The notes under the pieces are model-generated. The model saw only the letters and a program-made list of their open reading frames with translations, made no database searches and was not told the origin of the DNA. This document shows positions 1 through 12,477 of a DNA stretch of 64,000 nt, in pieces. Location of the stretch: positions 30,054,001-30,118,000 of the forward strand of contig NC_072806.1 of NCBI RefSeq assembly GCF_028583425.1. Reading direction: 5' to 3'. The position numbers and the translations under genes were made by a program. How positions within the stretch are numbered: position 1 is the stretch's first letter; each line of letters starts with the position of its first letter. This DNA is from Eublepharis macularius. Lineage: Eukaryota; Chordata; Lepidosauria; Squamata; Eublepharidae.

Positions 1-293
1 ATGAGGCATCTTACATGGGGATGCTCAAGTGTAGGGAGACGCAATGTTAGACAGGAAGTGTAGTTTTAAAAGACAGAGCCTGCAGTGATGGCTCCGCAGA
101 GGGTTTGTTAATTTCACCTTCGCCTCCCCAAAGGGGAGGTGAAATTGACACAGCCTTCAGGGAGGCAAAGGTGAAATTAACAAACCCTCTGAGGAGCGAT
201 CTCCACTGGCTCTGTCTTTTTAAACTACACTTCCTGGCTAATGTTGTGTCTCCCTACATTTGAGTGTCCTCGTGTAAGATGTCTTGTGTAGAG
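1..293. repeat. Palindromic MITE-like element, family A
   Basis: The two halves are inverted copies. The left arm (CTCAAGTGTAGGGAGACGCA, then a stretch reading GACAGAGCC) returns in reverse near 185-270. The symmetry centre is around 145. The left tip runs into the window edge, so a small part may be missing. Related palindromes sit at 20680-20860, and a solo terminal tip lies at 5420-5445. Superfamily and target duplication cannot be read here. Confidence 0.75.
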
Positions 294-1061
294 AGACTGT
301 TAGACTCTCAGACTCTTAACAAAAGTTCCTGGAGTCTGGTCAGAGTTATTGCATCTCTCGGGTCCATCTAGGGAAGAGGAGGAAGTGGCCCAAGAAGCAT
401 TGCCTCTGAACCACTTCCTAAATCTCCCACATGGCTTCAGTTCTCCAGCCTTTCCCATGGACTTCTTGCTCCCAAACCTAGTGTCGGGCTCTGGATCTCA
501 GCCTTTTCCCTCCTCAGTGGCTGGAAGTTGGGTCTGGCTATCCAAAAAAGGGTGGCTGCTGAGGCCGACACACACGGGCTCCCGTGTCTGTTAAAATCTT
601 GTCCATTCATTCTTTTTCCCCAAAGCACTGAAATAGGAATTCTGCACGTGCCACTTCCCTCTGAGGTCATCTTACGAGGGATCTGTGGTTTGCTGTCAGG
701 GCTAGAGATGCTCATGGTTGGTGGTTAGGCTGCTCTCCTCTGCTCTCCCCTCCCTCCGGCTTCTCCTAACTGCATCAGACCTTTGACTGCCAGCTCCTCG
801 GTCTGGAGGAGGGGGGAGGTTTCCTTTTTTGCTGTACAGCCCCATGTCCCTTAAATGCTCCATATTCTCCATCTGTTTCCCGTTGTTCCTTCATGCTCTA
901 GTGGGAGCAGTGAAATGGAACCTGGCAGGGGGCTTTGCAGATTGAGGCCAGCTCAACTCTCAGTGGCTGGTGTCGCCAAAGGGGAGGGAGTTGATTAGCC
1001 TCCACCTCAATGGAGACCTAGAATGCGCACCTCAGCTGTCTCCCTCGGGCCCTTTCTGGGG

Positions 1062-1300
1062 AAATAACAACCTCCGATTTATATACTGCCCTTCAGACAA
1101 CGCCCACTCAGAGCAGTTTACAAAGCATGTTGTTAATTATCCTCATGACAATCACCCTGTGAAGTGGGTGAGTCGGAGAGAGCCTAGAAACTGTGACTGA
1201 CCCCAGGTCACCCAGCTGCCTTCAAGCGGAGGAGTGGGGAAATCAAACCTGGCTCTCCAGATTAGAGTCCTGCTGCTCTTAACCACTACACCAAACTGGC
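1062..1300 (-). repeat. tRNA-derived SINE (family S1), minus strand
   Basis: Read on the minus strand it begins GCCAGTTTGGTGTAGTGGTT (A-box-like), followed by GGTTTGATTTCCCC (B-box-like). It ends with AGGGCAGTATATAAATC and an AAT/AAC-rich tail. Close relatives are at 25049-25300 and 60459-60719. Confidence 0.85.
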
Positions 1301-2330
1301 ATAACACCATTAGAAGAGCTCTGCGGAGTTGGGCCAAAGAGGCATCCCATCCAGCATCTAGGTACCTCCAGAGAGTACCCACAAGTTGGGGGACACAGTG
1401 AAAAGCCTCCCCATGTGCCCCCCCCCAGCAAACCTGCATTCATCCATTGTGGCTCATAGCTATTGAAGGAGCTGGCCCTGGAAGCCACAGACTCCCATCA
1501 TGCTGACTGGGGTATCTCTTGCCAGAAAAGGCAGTTCCCTTGCACCCACCCTCCGGTCAATTGGTCACAGTTTAACATGGTCAAGGAAAGGGGGGTCTGT
1601 AGTTGGGCTATGGGCTAGTTTGGTTCTTGACGTCTTCGACTGAATCCTGGGGGACAAAGTATCTTCTCCCCCTGGGCCCTGGTCTCTAGGAAGGAAGGCT
1701 GGGAGGGATTTGGAAAGGACAGGAATTCTCCCTCCCTTCCCAGCTCATCCAGCTCCTAAGTGGTTAATTTCATTGAGTGTACTCAGGCTTGCTTTGGATT
1801 GCATCCAGTACCTTTCAGCAAGCCAATTCTTTGATTAAAGAATGCAAAAACTGCACCAAAAATAAATTTGATTGTGTTTTCAAAGCTGCATAATGCAGCA
1901 GGCGGTGCTGAAACGAGTAGCGCAGATTTTCAGGACTGCAGTTTAAAAAATAAAAATGACAGGGCAGGCATTTACTGGAGCAGTTGCCCTGCAGAGATGT
2001 GGCACCATGCAAGAGCCATTATCTTAATTGAGCAAAGCGAGGAGCACATCAGGAGAATTAGGAGCGTGAAGTGATCCACGCAGCCCAGGGCAGCATTCCC
2101 TCCAAGACCCCCTGTTGGCTGTCACAATCGGGGCACGTGTGCCAGCCATTCCCTGAGCTGCAGGGTGGTGGTGGTACATGATCCCCCCCCCCCCAGCACA
2201 TCCGTCAGAAGCCTCCGGGAGAGGGTTTGCTGTGTTCCATAAGAGCCACTGGTCCCACTTGCTGGAACATTTGGCTTGCCGTTATGCCCAACTTGGTGTA
2301 GAATGAATATGGAAAAATGAGATTCATTCT

Positions 2331-2365
2331 GCGCGCACGCACACACACACACGCACACGCACGCG

Positions 2366-2418
<53 letters not shown>
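2331..2418. repeat. (CA)n microsatellite
   Basis: About 88 bases of alternating CA with a few CG interruptions at the left end. It creates artificial Val/Cys-repeat reading frames on the minus strand, which are not genes. Confidence 0.97.
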
Positions 2419-2420
<2 letters not shown>

Positions 2421-2933
2421 ACATCTAATATTGCCAGATAGTGTAATGATCGCTAGGCACTGTCTTCCACTTTGCCTTTTGCAATGAACCTGAGTAATTA
2501 AAGCGGTGAGACTTAACTGTCCCCAGTCGCAAAACACACGCAGTCAGCCCTTTGTCATCTGACTCATTCTGCCCCCTGAATGTGGTGAATGTCTGGAGCT
2601 GCCCCAAACCTGCCAGGCTTAAATGTGAAACTTGCTGTCCATTTTTGAAGAATCCCAGGGGAGGAGCTTTAAGCGACACCGTCTTGCAGGACCAGTTCCA
2701 GAGGATAGTCAGGTTAGGTGGCTGCAAGAGCCCCAAGTCTGGCGACGGCTCAGTATGCACAGCACCCCTGAGAAGGTTGGAGGCAGCACAAGAGCAGCCT
2801 TCGCTTGCATGTGTCCTAAGGGGATCCATTTACTGTGCCTGCTCATATTGCAAACATTTTTATCTTACAGTGCAAAGTTTGGAAATTATAGGCTTAACAG
2901 CTCTTCTTTCTCTCCCCCCCCCCCCCCCACAAG

Positions 2934-3087
2934 ACCTGCTGAAAGGAAGAAGCGAGGACCTGAAACCTGACCATTTTCTCCGCAAGAGCCCCTCTCTGGA
3001 GTCCCTGAGCAAACCCCCCTCGATGACATTTGCTGGCAGGATGCTCAACTCTACACCCAGCAGCCTGAAACCCCCAAGCAGGCTCAG
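2934..3087 (+). CDS. SPECC1: SPECC1 coding exon: Ser/Pro-rich linker before the CH domain
   Basis: Internal exon of cytospin-B, a coiled-coil and calponin-homology protein of the cytoskeleton. It reads 50 whole codons plus split codons at both ends, beginning LLKGRSEDLK and containing LRKSPSLESLSKPPS, a Ser/Pro linker that lies between coiled coil and CH domain in the SPECC1/SPECC1L family. The acceptor is a 15-C pyrimidine run ending in ACAAG. The donor is CTCAG|GTAGTG. The last two bases (AG) join the first base of the exon at 3648 to give Ser, so the frame is continuous. An open frame continues upstream to 2552 but is intronic. Upstream exons are outside the window. The homopolymer in the acceptor may vary in length between reads. 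Recognition rests on remembered family sequence. Confidence 0.85.
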
Positions 3088-3993
<906 letters not shown>

Positions 3994-4887
3994 TAATAGT
4001 AGTACTTTTCCCTGCTGCAAGACACTTCCCTCTGATGTAAGATAATTCTTGCATCAAAGATGGCTTTTTTCTCTAAGGAGGGGACTGCTTCAGGCTGCAG
4101 GTGGAACCCTTTATGTAAACCTCCTGGAAGTAGGTTCTGTGGCCCTCTTTTTGCCTGCTGTGCTGGTTTCCTGTGCCAGAGTAGGGAGTTTTTCATGTGA
4201 AGGAGCATTCAGAGCTGAAACCCATCCCCTGTGGCCCACGAAGTGGGTGCTTCCCATTCTGCTGCCTCCTCCTGAGAGTGTGCCCTGAGCACATCCCCAA
4301 GGCTGCCACTTTACAGAGCAAGCTGGGGTTCTTCCTTGCAAGTCGCATTCTTGGGGCAAACCAGCTGCACTTCCCCAGGGCAGACTGAAGACTTGGGTGG
4401 GGGGGTTGGCGTTTGCCATGGGCTTCCTTGACATCCTTTTCAGCAGCTCCCGTTGGCTCCCAGCAAGACAGAGGGCCTCCCAGCCCTGACCCCCAAGATG
4501 GCAAGGAAATTCATTCCAGCGCCTCAGATTGCAGTCCCGCCCATTGAAGAAAGCAAGGGAAGCCGCCAGGCCATTGTTTGTTGTTGTGCTTGCTTGGAAT
4601 TAAGTGGCTCGTTTGCTTTTAAAAAAAGACTTCTTGATTCAAAAGACAATGACATGCAGTTGGGTTTATTTTTATTTGTTTCTGTTGGAATGTCCTGCTG
4701 CTACCCCGGACTTGACAAATAAGGCAGCTGTAATTTTTGGCCCAGGGCTCAGGGCTCCTGTTATCTGGGGGCCTCTGCTCCTGATGCAGTTTTCTGGAGA
4801 TCAGAAACCCTGGTTTGCCTGATAGGGCTCTGGACAAGCTGCAAAGGCCCCTGGGAAACATTCTGAGACTCACAGGAAGAGGAAAAT

Positions 4888-5460
4888 CAAGATGGGTTAG
4901 TAGAAAAGAGTGTTAGTAGAAAAGAGCAAGAGTCCAGTGGCACCTATAAAACTAACACGATTTGTGGTAGGGTCTGAGCTTTAGTGAGTCACAGCTCACT
5001 TCTTCAGAAACATCTAGAATGTGAGTCCATCAGTCCTTCTATCTTGAAGAGTGGAGTAATTTCAGGTGCCGAATGACAAAACCCGATGAATAACAATAGC
5101 AGACGTGATTGGATAGGGTGAGGTATGGAGAGGGGTGGTGTGTGTAGAGAAATCAGCACTGGTAATGATTCAGGAAGCCTAGGTCTCGGTTCAATCCAAG
5201 TGGATACATTGTCTTGAGCTTCATTATCCGTTGCAATTCAGCAGTCTCTTTTTAATCTCCCTTTGAAATTCATCTGATAGATGGCTACTTTTAGGACAGC
5301 AACTGAACATCTAGGAAGGTTAAAATGTTTCCCCCACTGTTTTTTGAATGTTGTGATATCAGACTTACGTCCATTAATTCTTTTGTCAAAGGGACTGGCC
5401 AGTTTGTCCAATGTAGAGGGTGTAAGATGTCTTGTGTAGAGGGACTCTGTGTTGAATGGC
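4888..5460 (-). repeat. Penelope-like retroelement fragment
   Basis: Read on the minus strand, the right part resembles a GIY-YIG nuclease region (TLYIGQTGQSL, then KRING.KSDI). Downstream comes MYPLGLNRDL, typical of Penelope-like (Neptune-type) ends. The 3' trailer follows: GAAGAAGTGAGCTGTGACTC and GGTGCCACTGGACTCTTGCT. It is 5' truncated and broken, an old copy. Similar trailers occur at 16635-16745, 30575-30660 and 32755-32850. Confidence 0.7.
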
Positions 5461-5783
5461 TTCAAAACGGGGATTAGACAAATTCGTGGAGAAGTGGTCT
5501 GTCTATAACTATCAGGTGATGGGATTGGACATCCATGTCCGGAGACAGTCTGCCCCTCAATGGCAGTTTCTGGAAGGGCCACCACAGGGGGGAGACCGGG
5601 GCCATGCCAGAGGCATCTGCTTGGCCCTTGTGGGAAATGGGATGCTGGAGTAGGTGTGGCCCGCCTTAGTATGACCCAGCAGGGCTATCTTCACAGGAAA
5701 CAGTTCTGAGCCAGACAAGGTCAGCTTCGTAACCAATGCTAGCCTGAGCTGCTGGTGTGTGCATCAGCAGGAGCAGTAAGGGG

Positions 5784-5985
5784 CAATGTGCTGTCGAGTC
5801 ACAGCCAACTCACGGTGATCCCATGAAGTTCCATCTCACGGGACTTCCAAGGGAAGAGATGAGCAGAGGCGGTTTGCCATTGCCTTACGTTGCAGAGTCT
5901 TCCCTGGTGGCCTCCCATCCAAGCACTGACCCTGCTTAGTTTCTGAGCCCTGATGGGGTCAGGCTGGCCTGGGCTATTAGGGCTG
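5784..5985 (-). repeat. 5S rRNA-derived SINE, minus strand
   Basis: The segment GGCCTCCCATCCAAGCACTG followed by ACCCTGCTTAGTTTCTGAG is the reverse complement of the internal part of vertebrate 5S rRNA. The SINE head therefore lies at the right and the body (GTCGAGTCACAGCC, then TTTGCCATTGCC) at the left. A second copy is at 8716-8930. This matches the 5S-headed SINEs known from squamates. Confidence 0.8.
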
Positions 5986-6208
5986 TGATAGTTCCCAGTT
6001 TGGTAGGAGCAGAACCAACCTCTTAACGACTGCCCAGAATCCGTCACTTGAGGCAGCCGCTTGGTCTTGCGTCCCAGCACTGCCAAGCGCAAGAGAGGCA
6101 AAAGCCTTTTCTAATAAAGAATAGCATTTTTGTAAGCACGCCCAAGCGTGCTCATATACTTGATTTTAATCATCAGTATCATGCCCTTGTAAAGTAGGCT
6201 GGTATTAC

Positions 6209-6430
6209 GTAGAGGCAGTGTGGGATAGTGTTTGGGCTAGGATGTGAGAGACCCAGGTTCGAATCACTCTTCATGGAAGTTTGCCGGGTGACCTTGGACC
6301 AGTCGTGCTGTCTCTCAGCCGAACCTCCTTCACCAGGTAGTTGGGAGAATAAAGAGGAGGAGGAGGAACCACACATTGCCTTCCTGAGCACCTTAGAGGA
6401 AGGGTGAGAGAAAAATGTAGAAATTAGGAA
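6209..6430 (+). repeat. tRNA-derived SINE, plus strand, diverged
   Basis: The A-box-like TGGGATAGTGTTTGGGC is followed by the B-box-like GGTTCGAATCACT, then GGGTGACCTTGGACCAGTCG and a short GA-rich body. It is shorter and more diverged than the S1 copies. Confidence 0.7.
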
Positions 6431-6875
6431 AAACTGTCTCCTGTGACTGAGGACAGATTAAGGCTGAGGCTGGCCTGCAGTCTCACAGACTTGAACCTGG
6501 GTCTCTGGCCCCTGGAGAGTCTCTTGCTGTGCAAGCGGCGCTGGCCCAGTCTTTCCTATGCCAAGTCTGGATAAACAAGAGAATTAAAGTTTGCTTCTCT
6601 TCTAGGCTGACTCGAAAGCTAGTGAGTAGGTTGGGAGGGACAAAGGATTTCACGCTTGAGAAAAATTGGCTTTGTCTTCTGGGAGCCTAGAAAAGCCCTC
6701 TCGGGGGTACTGGTGCTTCCACTGGGAAGCTTGAAGTCCAGGCCTCAGCCTGCTGAGCTGCTGTGGATGGTGTGCATGCTGCTTAGGCAGGAAAACTGAC
6801 CGTGTGTTGAGCTAGAGATCTGGCACACCCCGGCCACGCTCACCCCCTCAGTGGAGATCTTTGTGCCTCCTCTAT

Positions 6876-7065
6876 GGGCCAAGCTAGAAGTGACGAATGA
6901 CACTTGAATGGCAAGTGAACAGACTCGCATGTATTCCTCCCTGCTCACTTGCACTCCACTTGCACTCCACTCGATCACGTAGTGGGGTGCAAATGAACAG
7001 GGAGGAATACACGTGAGTCTGTTCACTTGCCATTCAAGTGTCATTCGTCACTTCTAGCTTGGCCC
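6876..7065. repeat. Palindromic MITE, family B, copy 1
   Basis: A near-perfect inverted repeat of 190 bp starting GGGCCAAGCTAGAAGTGACG and ending with its reverse complement. The first 51 bases of the two arms are identical. The flanks TAT and TGT do not form a clear target duplication, so the superfamily is not assigned. Copy 2 lies 10.6 kb away in the same intron. Confidence 0.88.
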
Positions 7066-8715
7066 TGTGTTGCATATGCTGGGACAGTTCAGCCTCCATT
7101 CACTTGGCACCAGGTTTTACCTCTTGGCCCGCTACTGGCTCACCTGTTCTGTCCCTCGGATGCAAATGCAAAACAACAAAAATCCTTCTTTTCTTTGCTG
7201 TTAAGATTCTCCATTCTCTTTGGTTGCCTTTTAGTTGTTCATATCTCTGTGCCATTCTCTGGGGAACGTCAGGCATTTTTTATATTTATCGCTGTCCTAT
7301 CCATTTATCACATTTTCCCTCCCCGTGGACAGTTACTGAAATGCGACAAACAGCTCATGGACTAGCAAAGCTTTAATCAGTCAACTCTAAAAGCCTATTT
7401 TTTAAAAAAATACAAAAAACATGGGGAAAGGATGAGGGGCTTTTTTGGGTTTTGATAGCAAAATGTCCTGTTTTCTCTAAAGTACTGGTGCAATCTTTGA
7501 GGTGAGCCCCAGCACCCAATCCGCATGTCTTTTAGGCGTGACACATAGTAAAACCATCCCCCTTTCCTGCCTTGCTGGGCTGATGATGTCATGCATCCTT
7601 GTACCTCTCAAGAATTCGGGCCCCGTTGCCCCTGGAAAACCCACGCAACTTCTCAGCAAAAGTCACTTTGAATCCTAACTGTGCTGAGTTTCCCTCGGTG
7701 GATTTCTGGGCTCCGTCATCTTTCACTTCCCCCCTCCTCTCGCTTCTGCATCATCTTCTCGTGTCTTTTGGGTGCTCCGTGGAATAACTAAGCCCTGCTC
7801 CTTTGGGTCTTTGCTCTGAGACTTCTTTGCCTCATTAGCGTCATCTTCCTTAATCGTATCATTAGCAGCAGGGGCCCGATTTAAGTGCTCTGGATCTGTT
7901 TATTCTGCAGAGAGCAATCATTTTGTCAAAGGGCCAAACCTCCCCAGATGAAACCTCTTAGTGCCACAGCCTCAGACTGCCAGAAAGCAAGATGACGGCA
8001 CAAGGCACTTAACTCTGTCAAGCACTTGCTTGGAAGGGTGGGTGGCCTCAGTAGGTGGGAGGAAGGGAAGGGACCTCTTGGCCCTTTTCTTTCTCATTTT
8101 GGGTTTGTCACCAGCATAGTTGGGTTCCATCCATCTGAGTTTCTGGCATTCCCGTCATTTGTTTGTGCTACTGCATTTTATGACATATATTTATATGGTG
8201 TTTGACATGAGGAAACAGAAAATGGCATCAAAAGAAAGAGTCAGATTCGATTTGCACAGGGAAGAAGCAAAAACTAAACGCGGCTTTCGGAGCTGAAGCA
8301 GGAGGACTGCGAAATGCCGGTTGCGTCCAACATTAAACGGTGGCAACAGCACCGGCAGCGTTCCCCTCATGCAACAGCTTCTGAGTCATGGCATATTATG
8401 GCCTGCTCTCTGTCTTTGCTTGTTCTTTGTATGCCACCCGGGTTTTTCTTTTCTCACTTTGGTGCTGCTGTGCTGAACATGTGGGAAGAACGGCAGATTT
8501 GAGTCGAAGGCCCATCCTGGACACCAAAGAATGAGCTGGTTGGTTGAAATCAGTTTGAGGGCTTGATCCTCATCCTTGGGTCTCCTTATTTGTCCACGAA
8601 GATTGGGAAATGATATGGTTACAGAAGCCTTGGTTTCTCCCCCAACTGCATACGCCCCCGACAGCGTACAGTACATTTTTTCTTCACGGTATCTCCTCTG
8701 ATTGAAATGAAATCC

Positions 8716-8930
8716 TGCCCTCAAGTCATAGGTGACTTAGGGTGACCCCTGGTGGGGTTTTCACAGCAAGAGACTTAACAGAGGTGGGTTGCCATTGCCT
8801 GCCTCTGCAACCCTGGTCTTCGCTGTAGGCCTCCCACCCAGTTACTAACCGAGGGCTACTCGGCTTAGCTTCCGAGATCTGACAAGATCAGGTTCTCCTG
8901 GGCTGTCCAGGTCAGAGTCCTCCTCTGATT
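8716..8930 (-). repeat. 5S rRNA-derived SINE, minus strand, copy 2
   Basis: Body GGTGGGTTGCCATTGCCTGC and 5S-like head GGCCTCCCACCCAGTTACTA, then GGCTTAGCTTCCGAGATCTG. The head again reads as 5S rRNA on the minus strand. It shows point divergence from copy 1. Confidence 0.82.
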
Positions 8931-8936
8931 AGCCCC

Positions 8937-9115
8937 TTGCCATTCATTCATTTAGCACATTTATATGCCCCCCCTCCAGAGGACCAGCGCCACGCGGATT
9001 GTAAAGTAAAAACAAATACAATAAAATCATAAAAACAACAGCATGAGAGTTATTAATATTAAAGCAAGACATTAAAAACAACATTATGCAGCCTGAAATG
9101 ATATCCATAAAAGGC
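8937..9115 (-). repeat. Unclassified interspersed-repeat tail
   Basis: ATTTAGCACATTTATATGCC followed by A-rich sequence (AAATACAATAAAATCAT) has the look of the 3' end of a minus-strand SINE or LINE. The family is not identified. Confidence 0.4.
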
Positions 9116-9449
9116 CCTCAGACTGGGAGCAGACTGTCAAAATGGCTGGAAAGGATGGAATTCTTCGGGCACATAATACCATATTAACCCCATTGGTAGC
9201 AGCTGGTGTAGCATCAGATTCTCTGCCTCCCTTTCTTCACGCCTCCTTCCATCGAGTTTCTTTTTCATTTGCATCCATCCTTCAGTGCCCTTGCCCCGAT
9301 CTGCCTGTCCCCCATAACTTCCTATCATATCGGTCTTCGGCCTGGCACTGAATGAAGTTTTAATTCCAGTCAAACTGACAAGTCTCTCTTCCCTCCCTGA
9401 AGCTGGACTGCCAACTGTCTGATGAGCTGAGCAGCTGAATTACACCCAG

Positions 9450-9857
9450 CTCAGAGTCAGTCTAAACGTTACTTCCTTCACAAGCCTGCCCCAGAGCCAA
9501 CCCCAGCTCCACGCGCACAGCAGCTCTGGGGAATGGCTTATATTAAAAAAAGGAGAGCCCAAATGGAGTCGGAAAGCTGCCACCAGGGGTGGGAGGGCGC
9601 CCAAGCTTTTCCCCTTCATGCAAAAACAATGCGGGAGGGGGTTCTTGTTTCTGCCGCTGCAAGTGGAGGTATTGTGTGCATGTGTCCGTGTGCAGCAGCA
9701 GAAACAAGAAAACTCTCCCCCACACACACCCATTGTTTTTGCATGGGGAGAAAAAGCTTGAGAGAAAGGCAGGCGCTGTCCCTCCCCTGGCTGTACGGAG
9801 CCCAGGTTGGCTCTCTGGCCAACGCATAAAGAAAGTAACGTTTAGAGTGACCCTCAG
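9450..9857. repeat. Palindromic MITE, family C
   Basis: Terminal inverted repeats: left CTCAGAGTCAGTCTAAACGT, right end reading CTGAGGGTCACTCTAAACGT on the opposite strand. Internal arms also pair (GCAAAAACAATGCGGG against CCCATTGTTTTTGC). The element is 408 bp and long frames on both strands result from the symmetry. A short piece resembling the tip (CTGAGGGTCACTCTAGAC) lies near 42318. Confidence 0.75.
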
Positions 9858-10124
9858 TGAATCATTCACTTACCTGTACAGATACATTACAGGTGCCTAC
9901 AGTACTCTGCTGCTGCTGTGCTGTGCTGGAGGCCAAGGGGAAACATTAACATTCAGGGCAAATTTTAAACTGAGAGCATGCAGAGACCCAACGGTGCCTG
10001 CCTGGCACCAGCAGCCCCTTCTCTCCCTGCATTTATGCAGTTATTTTTAATGGCCAGAATTGAGTTTTATTCACTCATTCCCTGGAAAAGGCCTTCAGCG
10101 TGTTCTTCCCTGATTTTCTTTCCA

Positions 10125-10620
10125 GCCTTATTACGAACATCAGAGCAGCCGTGCTGGATCATAGCAAGGCTCCATCTTGTCCAGTATCTGCTTCCACACA
10201 GGGATCAATCAGATTGCTCCCTAGAAGGCTTGCCAACAGGGGCTTAGAAGCCAGAGCCTCCCCCATCACTGCCCCATAGCAACTGGTATACTGCCTCTGA
10301 GCATGGAGGTTCTCTTTAGCTGTCATGAATTCTCTTCCACAAGTTTTCTTTCAAAACCACGAAAGCTAGTGGTCAGGATCTCACGGCAGTTAAGTATGTG
10401 CTGTATGAAGGAATTCTTTTTGTTGTCTGTCCTGTCTCTATAGCACTGAGTTCTAGCATTTTGGAAAAGGGAGAAAAAAGTTCTTTCTTAGTCTCTCTTT
10501 TTGCTCGCTCCATACCACACGTTCCTTTATAAGCCTCCTTTGGATCTCCTATAGTCATTTTTTTCCTAAACAGATTTCTTCAAACTTCTTCACTGTTTCC
10601 CTTAAATGAATTAAGGAAAA
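10125..10620 (-). repeat. CR1-type LINE 3' end, minus strand
   Basis: Contains CATCTTGTCCAGTATCTGCT and CTGCCTCTGAGCATGGAGGT, hallmarks of reversed CR1 3' ends in reptiles. The opposite-strand segment CCAAAATGCTAGAACTCAGT follows further right. The part from about 10388 is duplicated at 10748-10975. Confidence 0.7.
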
Positions 10621-10747
10621 AGGCACATAAAGGCAAGAAAAGAAAAAGAATAAACAAATGGCAAACATTAGTTTCACTTAGCATCAAAAACATATCTGCC
10701 CCCAAACAATAAAGCTATAGCAGTTTTGCACAAACAGTGAGTTTCAC

Positions 10748-10975
10748 AAGTATGTGCTGTATGAAGGAATTCTTTTTGTTGTCTGTCCTGTCTCTATTAA
10801 CATCTGGATACCACTGAGTTCTAGTATTTTGGGAAAGGGAGAAAAAAGTTCTTTCTCGGTCCCTCTTTTTGCTCTCTCCATACCTCGCATTGCTTTATAA
10901 ACCTCCATCAGGGGCTCCTATAGTCATTTTTTTCCTAAACAGATTTCTTCAAACTTCTTCGCTGTTTCCCCTAAG
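10748..10975 (-). repeat. Second copy of the CR1 segment at 10388-10610
   Basis: Shares AAGTATGTGCTGTATGAAGG and the following roughly 215 bases with the first copy. It keeps about 16 extra bases around ATTAACATCTGGATAC that copy 1 lacks. Both orientations are the same and the gap is about 140 bases, so it looks like a local direct duplication. Confidence 0.75.
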
Positions 10976-12477
10976 GAAGGTGCTCCAGTCCATGAATTGC
11001 CCAGTTGAAGCTCACACAATGCAGATAAAACATGAGACAGAAGAGCCCAGGCTTTGTGGGAGGGAGATGCCCATACAAACGGAAAGTATGCAGCATGCAA
11101 GCTTTGAGAAACCAGCAGTGGGGCGGGGCGGGGTGGTGGAGAGCTAGGCTGGCTGGGCCTACAGTGTTAGGAACCTGCATGGCCGAGAGCCGGAGAACTG
11201 GTGTGTCTTGGAGATCAGAACGCTGGTATCAGTAAAGGGGATAAGACTTTGCCCTCTTGAATGCCTAGCAGATTTAGATGATCCCTTGAGTAAACGCTGG
11301 GTGACTCATTGCTTCTCACCTTTTACCAAAAGCCAATGCAGAAGAATCAAGTGGAATGGGAGCATTTTACAACCTCTCCAAAGTTGGGGCTTTGCAGTGG
11401 CCAAAGATAGGAGGCCGCTGCCCTTTGCACTTGCCCTGAGTGCTGGCAGCAAACAGCGGCTGTATTTTTCCAGGAGACCTCGGGGGTCCCTCCAGCCCTT
11501 ACTAAAGTTTAGTCAAGGATAGGATCCACTCCCCAAAATGCTTCCCCAAAAGACATTTTCCCCACCATGACTGATATTTCTTTGCAGCCAGAAGGGATTG
11601 GGTGTGTTATGTGGGGTATACAAGGAGGCAGGGCTAGCCAGATCCTTGCCGGGAACAATGATTGCGCGCTCCCAGAATCCTCTGTGACGCACAGGGGTTC
11701 CATTGCAGATGAGTCCCTGAGGCAGGACGTTTAGGAGCCACCAAAGCGCAGCTTGAGGCGCTGCTGGTGAGTTTCAGTTCCAGCTCTGGGCAGGCACTTA
11801 ATCTCCCAGGGAGGGAAATGTTCTTCCTTTTGCTAATACAAGGGGCTTAGCTGGATTGAATATTCCGGAGAGTCGATTTCATAACAGGCAGCAAACCTGA
11901 TACCCAAAGCAGCGTTGCCAATGGAATGTCCCCAGTTTGGTGGAAATCCTTGCACAAGCGGGCTTCTGGGTCTGCGACGAGATCCTCCAACAATCCTCGC
12001 CAACTCTTTTCAGGTGGCTTAGGGGGACTTTTATCTAAAAGCATCACTTGAAGGGGCAGTGGGGTCACTGCAGAGGGACCCAAGAACTTCCCCAGTTTGC
12101 TGTCCTTTCTGAAGAAAGATTTAGAAGCCTCTCTGGGCAAAGGTTCTCTGGGTGCGTATTTCAGGCTGGAGACTCCCTGGCTGATGCCTGCCAGCCACGG
12201 CTCCTACCCGCTTGTGATTTACAGCATCACAGTGCCAAAGCCAGTTGGGTTCAGAGTGAGATAATGCCTCATTCCTTGGAAGTTTCCTCACCAAGTGCAG
12301 CCTTAATTCCGCAAATCTGCCGGTTGGCACAACCGAGGCTTCTTTCTGCTGACGGCTGCGTCCAGAGTCAACCAGCCAGACTTCAGCAGCTTTGCCAAAA
12401 GCACCAGCAGAAAGAAGGCGGAGGGAGCAGGAGGCAAAATAAGCACCAGGAGACTTCTTTGTCCCTACCTGTCACAA

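Larger units (their letters stand above)
1..2933 (+). other. SPECC1: SPECC1 intron (3' part)
   Basis: No exon is recognised before 2934, so this is inferred to be intronic. It holds a palindromic repeat (1-293), a minus-strand SINE (1062-1300) and a CA microsatellite (2331-2418). I see nothing recognisable in 294-1061, 1301-2330 and 2419-2915. Short reading frames here lack family similarity. Confidence 0.7.

Noticed and set aside
2122-2537. Two minus-strand frames rich in alternating Val/Cys
   Set aside because: They are produced by the (CA)n microsatellite.
9533-10050. Overlapping frames on both strands with repeated Cys-rich stretches
   Set aside because: They come from the symmetry of the family C palindrome.
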